NCBI GenBank assembly: GCA_000333855.2
Contig: CM007346.1
Coordinates: 838,365-902,364 of the forward strand
Reading direction: 5' to 3'
Origin: Endotrypanum monterogeii
Lineage: Eukaryota; Euglenozoa; Kinetoplastea; Trypanosomatida; Trypanosomatidae
DNA length: 64,000 nucleotides
Shown here: positions 28,928 through 38,129 of the stretch, piece by piece
Layout of the letters: each line of letters starts with the position of its first letter
Position numbering within the stretch: the stretch's first letter is position 1
Made by a program: the position numbers and the translations under genes
The notes under the pieces: model-generated
What the model saw: only the letters and a program-made list of their open reading frames with translations
The model's database searches: none
Told to the model about the DNA's origin: nothing

Positions 28928-31900
28928 ATGATGGGCTACGAGGGTCGTTGTGTCCTCCTGGACGACGCCAGTGAATGGGTGAATATTCCATTTGTAGTGC
29001 GGGAGTTCATGAAGCAGCTGAATGACGAGGCGAAAGCTTCCCGTGCTGTAGTGGAGACGCTCCGACAAGAGCAGAAGGAAACAAATCTGCTACTCCGGCG
29101 AGTAATGCAAAAACAGGCAGATCTAGAAATAGACAATACGCGCAATTTAATGTCACTGGGTCAACAGGTTTCACGAGTTGTTAATACTTCCACTGAGAAG
29201 CGACAGACGGAGCAGATTCACCATCTGCACAGAAAGACAGATAAGATTGAGGACAAGATGCAACTTCTTTCTTCAAATATAGAGAGTCTAGCGCAGTCGG
29301 CCCTTTCCGCAACTAGTGCTGGTGCCAGCTTATCTGACTTGAAGGGGCTTGTCACAAGTCTCACCACGAAAGTGGAAACAGCAGAGGGACTCCTCAAGGA
29401 TTGTATTAGTGCTCAAGCTTTGGCTCAGAGGTCCTCTGAAGCACGTGTTGATGCGGCTGCATTGACAGTGGTAACAGACGCACAAAATGTACTCAAGGGA
29501 CAACTGGATGTCTACAGTGGGCAGCAGCGTAGCTCAGAGAAGACCATGAGACGTCTGCAAGAGGCTACGAGCTCTCAGAGGGAAGAGAGTGCCAGAATTC
29601 GTGCAAAGTGCGAGGAGCTGACGCAGGTGGTAGAGGCAGATCGAAAGACGAGTCAAGACCGTTTCACATCGTGTTTTCATACCGTCGAGAAACTTGAGAA
29701 ACTGTGCAACGCAAAGCACACTGAGCTTGTGGAACGTGTGGGGCGTGCGGAGGAAGCGTGCGGAGGGTGCGAGTCTAGGTTACGAGAGGAGGCTAAATCG
29801 CTCTTTTCAGAGCTTCGTGGCCGTGTTATCGATGACCAGTCCGAATTTCATCAGCGCGTTTACAGCTTGGGGGATGAGCTACGAGCGGTGAGGGAGCAAC
29901 AACGGTCCCTTGCTGAGCAACTGTCTACGACAAACAATGAGACGGGAGTTCAATCACAACATACGACGAAGCAGTTGAAGGACATTTCCATGCGCCTCGC
30001 TGGGTTGGAGGCAGAAGTGGAGCGATTCGGCTCAACTCTCATCGAACGCCGCGATTATCAGAAGGAGCAACGGCAGATGCAGGACTCGCTTGCAGAGGTC
30101 CGGCGCTCGGTAGCAGAAACCGTGGAAGGTTTTCAGGCGCAGACACAGCAGCTTGCCGCCTCTCTCAAGACGATGCGGACGGAGAAAGAGGAGGATAATG
30201 AGTGGTTGCACGGCGAGCTAGGTCGCCTCAGCACCCTTATAGGGTACACATCACAACATCGAGAAAAACAGGAGAGGCAAGTGACGTCTCTGTGTGAAAT
30301 TGTGCACAATCTTTCCGTCGCTGTTGAGACTCTGCAGAAGGAACGTGGTAGCGCTGCGGCATCTTCCACAGCGCCGACTGAGTCGCCCGCACAGGAAAGT
30401 TCCATGGTAAGCCATAGAACAGCAGAGGTTCCAGGGGCGTGGGAGGCGTGGCGGTCGGCCTTCACAGAAGAGGTCCAGGCGAAGATCGCAGCTGCGGTGG
30501 CATCAAGTTCTCTGCCTCACACGCCACTGCCTGTACTGGAGCGCGTTTATCAGCAGCTGAACGACTTGTCTGCAAAGGTAGACGGCGGTGCCAAGTACAC
30601 ACAGGTCATCGTCTCACAGCAGATAGATCAGATGCGACACACCGTCAGGGATGAGGTGGCCAATCAACTGCAGCTGCACCCAACATTGCGTGAGGTGGCA
30701 CCTACGTTAGTGGAAGTGGAGGCGATGAAGCGTCGCGTAGCAGGGGTCGAGGTAAGCCTACAGACACTCTCGGCACATGCCGACCAAATACGCATGGAGG
30801 CAGAGGACAGTGGCCAATCCTTTACTGACAAGGTGCTGCAGCGCGTTGCCGTTGTCGAGGAGTCGATTGACGACTTTCAGCGTCGCTTATTGAAGCTCGG
30901 CGACCATATGATAACACTTGAGCACCGGGGCGACCAGCTAGCCCGCGGCGCCTACGAGATGGAGGCACTTGTGCAGGAGCAACAGCGGATGTCGTTGAAG
31001 ATGGGCACGGATTTGACAGGAGCACTGGAGGGTTTGCTGCACACCGAGACATCTCTTAGTCGCCACGAGAGCTCGACCGCAAAGCAGCTCGCGGAGATTC
31101 ACACCTGGTTGGAGGAGTGTAAGCGTGGTGCGCAGGCCACACCGAATATGGCTGCGGCGTACGTCAAGCCGTCTGTCAGTGCGCAGGATGGCCTTTCTTC
31201 CTCGGCAACGAACACGGGTGACCTCTGTGGAGGTCAAAGCGGTTTAGCGGCCCAGTTGGTGGGTACGGTAGAACGTCTCTCTGCACATATTGCCCAAATG
31301 GAGGCGGGTACGCTACAGGCGATGCGCGCCGATCTCGAGGCACTGCGAAGCGAGTGTGCTGCTGCGACTGTGTGCAAGATAGAGGACGCGGCTTTGCACA
31401 CCACTACGACACTCGATACCAACAAGGACTCAGCCGCTTACCAAATGCTCCGCCGCCGCCTGGATGTTGAGGAGTCGTCGCGCCGTGAGGGCGAGACAGC
31501 ACTTTATTGCCTGGAAAGGCGACTGCTCGTCGTAGAGGCGTGTGTTTCCAAATTGTCTTCGCTGCCGAAGGAGGCATCCCCGCTCTCGGATGGGGAGGGG
31601 TCGCAAGTAACCGCAGCTGCCTTGGAGCGCTGTGCCGATGGGCTGTCGCGGTTCCATGAGCGACTTGATGCGGTTGAACGGCAGCAGCCCACCAAGAACC
31701 CGTGCTGCTGCTCGAGTGATACTGTAGGCATGAGTGAGATCAAGAGGCATGTTTGCTCTCAGGACCTGCATGACGTGCAGGAGCAGCTGGCACAGCTCCA
31801 GGAGAAGGTGCACGCACGTGTGATGTCTCAGTTGCGCATTGAGATGCATGAGGCGGAATCGGCGTTGGTTGAGACTGCGGCTTCGGTGGCTGTGCTCCGC

Positions 31901-32644
31901 TGTCAGGACGCGCTGAGGGCTGCGACTGACTCGACCACAGGTGCAGTAGATGAACAGACAAATACACAGCGTTTGGCGGTCTTGCAGGCTGCCGTGGAGG
32001 AGGTGCAGCACACCCTCCAAGGCCGCATGCCGACTCTGCTTGAGGGTTGTGGTCGCGTCGAGGACATGCGAGAGACCCTTCGTGCCACTGTTGACGATTT
32101 GAGTGCACTGAAAGCGGCGCAGTCAAAGCTTTCCAGTGAGCTAGAAAGAGTGCACTCGTCAAACCAAGCGCGTTGCGAAGACTTGGCACTTCAACTCGAG
32201 ACTCTGGAAAGCGGCGCCAAGTGTAAAGCCGAAGAGCTGCACGCAGGTGCGAGGGAGTCGTCTCTCGTTCCAACGACAGAGTCGCGCGAGGCGGGTGACT
32301 GTTCACAAAAGCCCCCTGACGTTGCGACAAAGGCATGGGTGACAGAGATGATCGACTCCATCCAGGCCACCTACTACACAAGGACGCTTCTTGAGGAAAG
32401 GCTGGAAAACATCTGGTCATCGATGATCAGTCTCCTTGCACGAAAGGAGGACGTCAGTGCGGTACACGATAAGCTCAACGGTCTCCATCAGCTCGTCCAA
32501 GAAGAGATGCAGATTGAACTACAGCGGCTTGAGGAGCAGTTGGAGAATCGGCTGGAGGAGAAGGTGAGCCTGGCGAACCTGCAGGACATCTTGGTGCATC
32601 ATATCTCCAGCTCAGGAGACGACTCCGATGATATCGTCCTGTAA
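28928..32644 (+). CDS. long coiled-coil protein, probably cytoskeletal
   Basis: 1238 residues, starting with two consecutive ATG codons. A short ordered N-terminus (about residues 1-30, RCVLLDDASEWVNIPFVVREFM) precedes almost continuous heptad-type sequence rich in Glu, Gln, Arg, Leu and Ala, broken near residues 475-495 and 940-960. The C-terminus is acidic (GDDSDDIVL). No motor, ATPase or membrane segment is seen. Long coiled coils of this kind in trypanosomatids usually belong to the flagellum, the flagellum attachment zone or basal body, but nothing here places it in one of them. I recognise no named family. It directly follows the low-GC island, and its GC content rises along the gene. 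Confidence 0.85.
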   Translation: MMGYEGRCVLLDDASEWVNIPFVVREFMKQLNDEAKASRAVVETLRQEQKETNLLLRRVMQKQADLEIDNTRNLMSLGQQVSRVVNTSTEKRQTEQIHHLHRKTDKIEDKMQLLSSNIESLAQSALSATSAGASLSDLKGLVTSLTTKVETAEGLLKDCISAQALAQRSSEARVDAAALTVVTDAQNVLKGQLDVYSGQQRSSEKTMRRLQEATSSQREESARIRAKCEELTQVVEADRKTSQDRFTSCFHTVEKLEKLCNAKHTELVERVGRAEEACGGCESRLREEAKSLFSELRGRVIDDQSEFHQRVYSLGDELRAVREQQRSLAEQLSTTNNETGVQSQHTTKQLKDISMRLAGLEAEVERFGSTLIERRDYQKEQRQMQDSLAEVRRSVAETVEGFQAQTQQLAASLKTMRTEKEEDNEWLHGELGRLSTLIGYTSQHREKQERQVTSLCEIVHNLSVAVETLQKERGSAAASSTAPTESPAQESSMVSHRTAEVPGAWEAWRSAFTEEVQAKIAAAVASSSLPHTPLPVLERVYQQLNDLSAKVDGGAKYTQVIVSQQIDQMRHTVRDEVANQLQLHPTLREVAPTLVEVEAMKRRVAGVEVSLQTLSAHADQIRMEAEDSGQSFTDKVLQRVAVVEESIDDFQRRLLKLGDHMITLEHRGDQLARGAYEMEALVQEQQRMSLKMGTDLTGALEGLLHTETSLSRHESSTAKQLAEIHTWLEECKRGAQATPNMAAAYVKPSVSAQDGLSSSATNTGDLCGGQSGLAAQLVGTVERLSAHIAQMEAGTLQAMRADLEALRSECAAATVCKIEDAALHTTTTLDTNKDSAAYQMLRRRLDVEESSRREGETALYCLERRLLVVEACVSKLSSLPKEASPLSDGEGSQVTAAALERCADGLSRFHERLDAVERQQPTKNPCCCSSDTVGMSEIKRHVCSQDLHDVQEQLAQLQEKVHARVMSQLRIEMHEAESALVETAASVAVLRCQDALRAATDSTTGAVDEQTNTQRLAVLQAAVEEVQHTLQGRMPTLLEGCGRVEDMRETLRATVDDLSALKAAQSKLSSELERVHSSNQARCEDLALQLETLESGAKCKAEELHAGARESSLVPTTESREAGDCSQKPPDVATKAWVTEMIDSIQATYYTRTLLEERLENIWSSMISLLARKEDVSAVHDKLNGLHQLVQEEMQIELQRLEEQLENRLEEKVSLANLQDILVHHISSSGDDSDDIVL

Positions 32645-33654
32645 CAAGGATGCAAGCTGGCAGGCTTCGTGTTGCGCTGCATGTATGAGAGGGAGGACTT
32701 GATTGTGGCACATGATGAGGTGGTTGACGGTGTTTTGTACTCGTGAACATACGTGCATGTGTTTTTCCGTTATCAGTTTAATTTTTTTTTTTTTTCACTC
32801 CCGCTTTCTTGGCTGTGTGTGTGTGTGTGTGCTGTGCCCTGTACACTCTTGGACTTCACGGTGTCTGCTTAACACCCGACCGATACCCGATGGGTACGAT
32901 TGTTTGTCTGGCCCTTTAGCCATCATGACACATCATTTTTTTAATTTTATTTGCACTTGTACGTCTTTCTCTTCTCCCTCTGCACCTTCCTGATGATCCA
33001 GAATCAATGGGATTAGTGGAGTGAGGGGAGAGAGGAAAGGGGGAAAAAAAAAAGAAGTTACTGTAGGAGAGCTGTCGACAGGGTAGCACGCATTTCCTTT
33101 ACCTGTTGCACAATACTTCAAAAGTTTGAATATATGAATTTGGGTTCGGTTGCGTCTCCGCATTGCCATACCAGCGTCTTAGCTTTTCCTTCGCTCTTCT
33201 CCTTTATCACCCCCCTCTTCCTCCCGAATACCTAACCGTTGCGTCTCGCTCTCTTTATGGGTGCGGTGCACAACTCTTCTTATCGGTCCCCCACACTCGC
33301 CTTTCTCTCGAGTTTCTCTCTCCCCTGTTCGTTCCTGAAGCAGCAGTTCCGTGGGTCGTTTGTTCCCATCACCATTCACTTATCTTGGTGTGTGTGTGTG
33401 TGCGAGGGCCTTGAAAGCGTGCACCATATTTCCAACTTAAATATATAAATATATTGATATATATATATTATATTTCGGGGAGGGGTGGTCTGGGTAGACG
33501 TTGTCGACGTTTTCTTCAACTAGACCTTACCGTCTTCACCTTGGCCTGCTTCTTAAGGGGCACGCGGGAGAAGTTCTTCTGCGCACACTCGCCGTGCCTA
33601 CTATAGCGATTCTTTTTTTTCTCTCTTCGGACTAGGGACTGTGTGTATTGAGCA
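32645..33654. other. intergenic region
   Basis: No supported gene in 1 kb. There is a T13 run near 32782, a TG run near 32815-32831, an A run near 33044-33053, and TA-rich sequence at 33440-33472. A pyrimidine tract at 33610-33625 precedes the next ORF. Confidence 0.55.
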
Positions 33655-34113
33655 ATGATTGGTCGCCGCGTTTTTGGCAGCACGGCCATCCCGCGCGCGA
33701 TGTACACGCGCCTGCACATCAGCTCGCCAGGGCAGGCGGCTCGCATGCTGCCGGTTCTCGTGCCGCTGACGCCGTCGCTGTCGCAGTCTGTGGGTGGTAT
33801 GAACGCTCTTGTGCAGGGCTCTCTCGAGTCGATGCCAACCTTAGAGATGGGAGAACAGGTCCCTGCATCGCTCAAGAGTCTCCTGGAGAGCATATCTCCC
33901 TTGCAACTGGGATTTTCACGATTGTTTGAATTATGGGGCATCACCAGAGCAACAGTTATGGTAAATACCGGATTTGAGAGGTCAGCTCCGATGCTTCACT
34001 GCTTCCGCTGGGGAAGTTGTTCACATCTGTGTGTGTGGGGGAGGGAGGGAGGGGTGCGTCGCGGACAACCGCGATCAAGGCGAAAGGTGCTGGCGAGAAC
34101 GAGACCCAAGTAG
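33655..34113 (+). CDS. small hypothetical protein, possible mitochondrial targeting, 3' end uncertain
   Basis: 152-codon frame. The first 75 residues (MIGRRVFGSTAIPRAMYTRL onward) look coding: Arg-rich with no acidic residue, as in a mitochondrial presequence, with mostly G or C in third codon positions. From about residue 115 the frame enters a G-rich, TG-repeat sequence and the peptide becomes Arg/Gly-rich, which looks non-coding. A frameshift or assembly error may have cut the true C-terminus, since the scaffold gap with duplicated flanks begins right after the stop. No family is recognised. Confidence 0.45.
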   Translation: MIGRRVFGSTAIPRAMYTRLHISSPGQAARMLPVLVPLTPSLSQSVGGMNALVQGSLESMPTLEMGEQVPASLKSLLESISPLQLGFSRLFELWGITRATVMVNTGFERSAPMLHCFRWGSCSHLCVWGREGGVRRGQPRSRRKVLARTRPK

Positions 34114-34161
34114 GAAGGAGGGGTGAGGGGTGAAAAGACCAATGAATCCCCATACAACCAG

Positions 34162-34203
<42 letters not shown>

Positions 34204-34321
34204 TGATGATACTCGAGTTGGATTGAGATGGGGTTGGATAATTAGGCTTNNNNNNNNNNAACGTAGGAAGGAGGGGTGGAGGGGTGGAAAAGAACCAACT
34301 AGAATACCCCACTACAACCAG

Positions 34322-34363
<42 letters not shown>

Positions 34364-34409
34364 TGATGATACTCGAGTTGGATTGAGATGGGGTTGGATA
34401 ATTAGGCTT
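34110..34409. repeat. near-duplicate contig ends flanking a 10-N gap
   Basis: The sequence 34110-34249 reappears at 34263-34409. Both contain GTAGGAAGGAGGGGTG, a CA/TA microsatellite (34162-34201 and 34321-34360), and ACATTGATGATACTCG through TAATTAGGCTT. The left copy looks like the right one with single-base deletions in its first 50 bases. Ten N (34250-34259) lie between them. This is best read as two overlapping contig ends that were not merged. Confidence 0.85.
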
Positions 34410-35786
34410 CCTCTGCAGGGATGACCCGACGAGGTTGGGCTAAAGTAGGGAGGGGAAATGGTGTGGCTACGCAGGGGGAAGTGGGAGGGCCCCCGGCTCC
34501 GAAGAAAAGCTGGTGGGAGTTGCGTGGACCAAAGTCACCGGCTTATTCTTTCCTTCGTTGCGGGTATTTTGGGTCGCTTCTCTGTTCGATTCACGTCTTG
34601 ATGCGGTTCGGTCCTCTTGCGCGTGTGTCTGGGTGTTGGTTTTCGTTCACCACACCTTTCCGTTACTCTCACATTGTTTCTTTTCTATTTTGTTGACGTG
34701 GTATGGCTTCCGCATCTGGCGGTTGGTGACAGGCCCACCTGTCCTTTTGCCTTAACGGAGACATATATATATATATATATTAAAGAGAATTTCCATCAAA
34801 TCCCCCAGATGGGTGTGATGATCAGTCAACTATAGTAGTGTGCGTGAGGAGAGGAGAGGGGGAGGGGCTGGGTAGGATGAGGCATCAGCTGTGGTGGTCG
34901 ATGCTTCACTTCTCCTGACGATCCTTTTTGTATTTGGCGTCGTTTTCGTTTCCTTCATTCCCCCCGGTCTTTACATATCCTCTGTCCATCACTATGGCAT
35001 AAATTAAACTTGTATTTGTTTGATGCCAGCAGTAATGATAGACGATCGACTTGGGATTTTTCTTGGGCTTCGTGTGTCTACGCACACGTGCAAGGTCCAC
35101 CTTCCTCCCTCTCCCGGTTGCTAAGCCTGGGCCTGCCTCTCCACACTTTTATTTTTATGTGATAGAAATATGTGTATACACTAAATTGCTCGGTTACCTC
35201 CTTCCACTCTTGCCGCCCCTTCCTTCCCATTTATCCCCCGGCTTCTGTGGTTATATTTGTGGCTCTTGAACCGTTTTCTTTTTTCTTTTACGACTGTGTA
35301 TGTGTATTGCTTCGTTTTCATCTCCCTTCGCCATGAACGTGCAGGGTGTATCACAACCCTCGGAGGACGCGCGTCACGCGTAACACGTCTTCTGCTTCTC
35401 ACCGCCCATACAAACCGACTGGCGTGCTCATTTTCACGCTCTCTTTTTAGAAATTTTTTTTTTGTCCCCTCCTTTGGCACCAGAGTGAGGCGAAGACTTA
35501 CACATTTGACTGAGTTTGCAGTTCCACTGTCCTGGTGTACCGTGCCACAGCCTGTTGGTGCTCCTACATAGATAAATTACTTCTTTTTCACTTCCTATCC
35601 ACACATTCCCCCCTCCATATACGTGAACACGGACACGGCTACAAACGCAGAGTTTGTTGGTATAGAGTACTCCTCTAGCTGCTACTTGTGCTCCAGCACC
35701 TTTATTTCTCCATCTTTCCCACAGATCTATCATCACCTCAATCAAAGGGGGAGTGCTTAGGGAGGTGGGGGTAACTGTCGGGCAAA
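34410..35786. other. intergenic region
   Basis: No supported gene in 1.4 kb. A TA run lies at 34762-34781 and T-rich blocks at 35276-35290 and 35448-35465. The end is a pyrimidine-rich leader. Confidence 0.55.
35698..35724 (+). promoter_or_regulatory. predicted spliced-leader acceptor
   Basis: A clean pyrimidine tract (about 35698-35720) is followed by ACAG with AG at 35723-35724, 63 bases before the ATG. One of the clearer acceptors in the window. Confidence 0.55.
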
Positions 35787-36632
35787 ATGCCTGACCCACA
35801 CAGTGGCAACGAAAGGGCGGCGGCTTTTGTGAACTATTACGCATCCCCGCGTATGGTGAGCAGTTCCGTCAATCGACTCTACTACGGCGGTTTGGAGCGC
35901 AAGAAGCGCGCGGAGGCGCGTGCAGTTGAGAAAGCATACCCACCGACCGCCTCAGTTCGTCGGACTCGTGCGCAGCTGGAGGAGTATTTCCAAAACTGCG
36001 TGCAAGGCGAGCTGCTGCGCCGACAGCAGCACCGGGCCGCGCTGCAGCAGGAGCTGTATCCGGAGGCCAAGGAGACGCCACGCTACCTTTCCAGCAAAGA
36101 GATGTCGCAGCATATTCATCACATGTACGACGAGCCTCTGAAGGTGCGTCGAGCACGAGAGGCTGAGATTCGCCGCATCTTCGGGGCCAACAAAGATCCA
36201 GATGAAATCAAGAAGGAGACGGTATATCAGTACTCCCGTTTGCCCACGCCCTCTGCGCGAGCTATGGAGGGGTCGTCCCCACGGTCGGCCCCAGGGTCGG
36301 CTCCTTCGGCTCCTGTACACGTCGATCTCAGCGCGGTTGCAGGTTACTTCAGGCAGCTGGAGAAAGGGTGGCGGCCGGCGTCCGCGTCAATCGAGCGCGA
36401 CGACAATCGACGTCTTCTCGTGTCTCAGTACGACTACTATAGCAATCCTCGTAGGCATACAGAGATGGGCTTGAGGCAGCGTCGGCTGAACGCGAAGGAT
36501 CAGGCAGCGCTTCAGGCGCGGCTGGAGCTGCTCTCCCGCCCGACTCGAGTGACTTCACCTGTTGTACACTCTGAGGGACATAATGTGCCACCACCGTTCC
36601 GTGTAAGCCGCAAGATTAGCTACGGTGACTGA
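35787..36632 (+). CDS. hypothetical basic protein with short internal repeats
   Basis: 281 residues from a clear ATG with a good upstream splice-acceptor tract. The sequence is hydrophilic and Arg/Ala/Tyr-rich, without membrane segments. Two related segments occur, VNRLYYGGLERKKRAEAR (about residue 30) and IHHMYDEPLKVRRAREAE (about 110). Each has Tyr, a Leu three or four residues later and then a basic helix, so they may be copies of a binding motif. A Ser/Pro/Ala-rich linker lies at about 155-175. The composition recalls flagellar or microtubule-associated proteins, but this is only a guess; no known family is recognised. Confidence 0.8.
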   Translation: MPDPHSGNERAAAFVNYYASPRMVSSSVNRLYYGGLERKKRAEARAVEKAYPPTASVRRTRAQLEEYFQNCVQGELLRRQQHRAALQQELYPEAKETPRYLSSKEMSQHIHHMYDEPLKVRRAREAEIRRIFGANKDPDEIKKETVYQYSRLPTPSARAMEGSSPRSAPGSAPSAPVHVDLSAVAGYFRQLEKGWRPASASIERDDNRRLLVSQYDYYSNPRRHTEMGLRQRRLNAKDQAALQARLELLSRPTRVTSPVVHSEGHNVPPPFRVSRKISYGD

Positions 36633-37785
36633 ATGAAGGGTTTCTTCAAAAGTGCGCGCGGGAGAGCGCTATTACCCACTCGGTGAATTGTTCCTTCCCC
36701 CTCTCCCCACCACATACACACATTCTCTCTCGATGTGTTCTCTCTGTGCGTCCCTGTTTTGAGAGGTGAAGGGGAGTAGTAGAGAATGTCCATATCCGAT
36801 CTCTGTCTCGCTCTCTTGCTGATCTTCTCGCCGTCTTCTTTGGTGTAGCGGCCAAGCTGTTCACCCCTCCTTTTTCTTATTCCCTGTGTGTGTGTGTGTG
36901 TGTGTGTAGGGGCTGCTTTTTTCCCCTATCATGTGTGTTAGTGCACATTTTTGTGACTGGGTGTACACTTTCTCTCGTGTGCTCGTTTCCCCTCTTCTTC
37001 TTCATGACTCATCCTCCGTGCATACAGAGGATCTGTAGATGTACACCCACCCACGCCTACACACACTCACATATGCACTAGAGCAGTGCGTTTTATGGGA
37101 AGCAAAGGCAAAAGGAAGGAAAAAATACTTGGCAACATGAAAAATCTGTTGCAGTGGCCAATTATTTTTTTTTCTTAGGTGTGGTGGTGGTGTGGAGGCG
37201 TGCGGTGCAAAGTGTATGGAGAAAAGGCTGTATCCCGGTGTGAGGGAGGGACGAACAAGCACGACGTGCGAGATTGGGAGCGTATCCTCGACGCCTCTCT
37301 TTCCGTGCTGCTGCCATGTCGTTGTCTTTGTCACTGAGTCGTGTCGAGAAGCACTTGGGCAAGAGCAGGGCGTTCTAAAAAGATTTATCTCCCATAGGAG
37401 TTGTCTCACTCCCCCCCCTTTTTTTTTCCTGTACCTATACGAGGTCACGAGGATCAGGGCGTTAACCTCACAGGTATACACGCCCGCTCACCCCTTTCTC
37501 TAAACCCTCCTTCTCTTCCTGTGCTCTCTTTGTCACCTTGATGCTATTCCACAATTCCTCTTCCCTTCATCTTTTATTCTTTCTCTCGTTGCGTGGCTGC
37601 GTGGTGTTTTGGTCGTTTTTCGGACATGAGTGCCTCACATCATATTATGCGCTCGCGCTCACTGGCGTCTGCACGCACACCTACCCCTACCCCTTCGTCC
37701 TTTTCCCCGACCACCACCAGTCCCTTGGACACCAACAAACGCCTCAAGTACATCTTCTTGTAGACGACAAAGCTGGTTTGTGTGT

Positions 37786-37825
<40 letters not shown>

Positions 37826-38129
37826 ATGCCGGCTGTACGTCTGTGTTCGCAGAAGGCGGACATTCATTAGCGACGCAAAAGGAACACCACCGGTTTTTTT
37901 TTTCCTTTTGTGGCAAAGAGGGTAATCCCTTTTTTCCCTTTTTTTGCTGCATCTGAGCGCAGCGTGTGACGAGCTATATTAGTCCCCACGACCCTTTGTG
38001 CGTCTTGCTCGCTCTCTTTCTTTTTTTTTTTTCGGCGTCTATCTTTTGAGCAGCTGAAGCATACATGCCCAGACGAAAACATCGATATATATATATATAT
38101 ATTATCCTTCCCACTTCATCTTATCGCGT
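36633..38129. other. intergenic region
   Basis: No supported gene in 1.5 kb. It has TG runs at 36885-36907 and 37779-37823, T-rich blocks near 37165 and 37420, a T13 run near 38020-38032, and a TA run at 38085-38103. Confidence 0.6.
38006..38050 (+). promoter_or_regulatory. predicted spliced-leader acceptor for WD40 gene
   Basis: Pyrimidine and poly-T tract (about 38006-38032, extended to 38047) followed by the AG at 38049-38050, 80 bases before the ATG. Confidence 0.5.
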
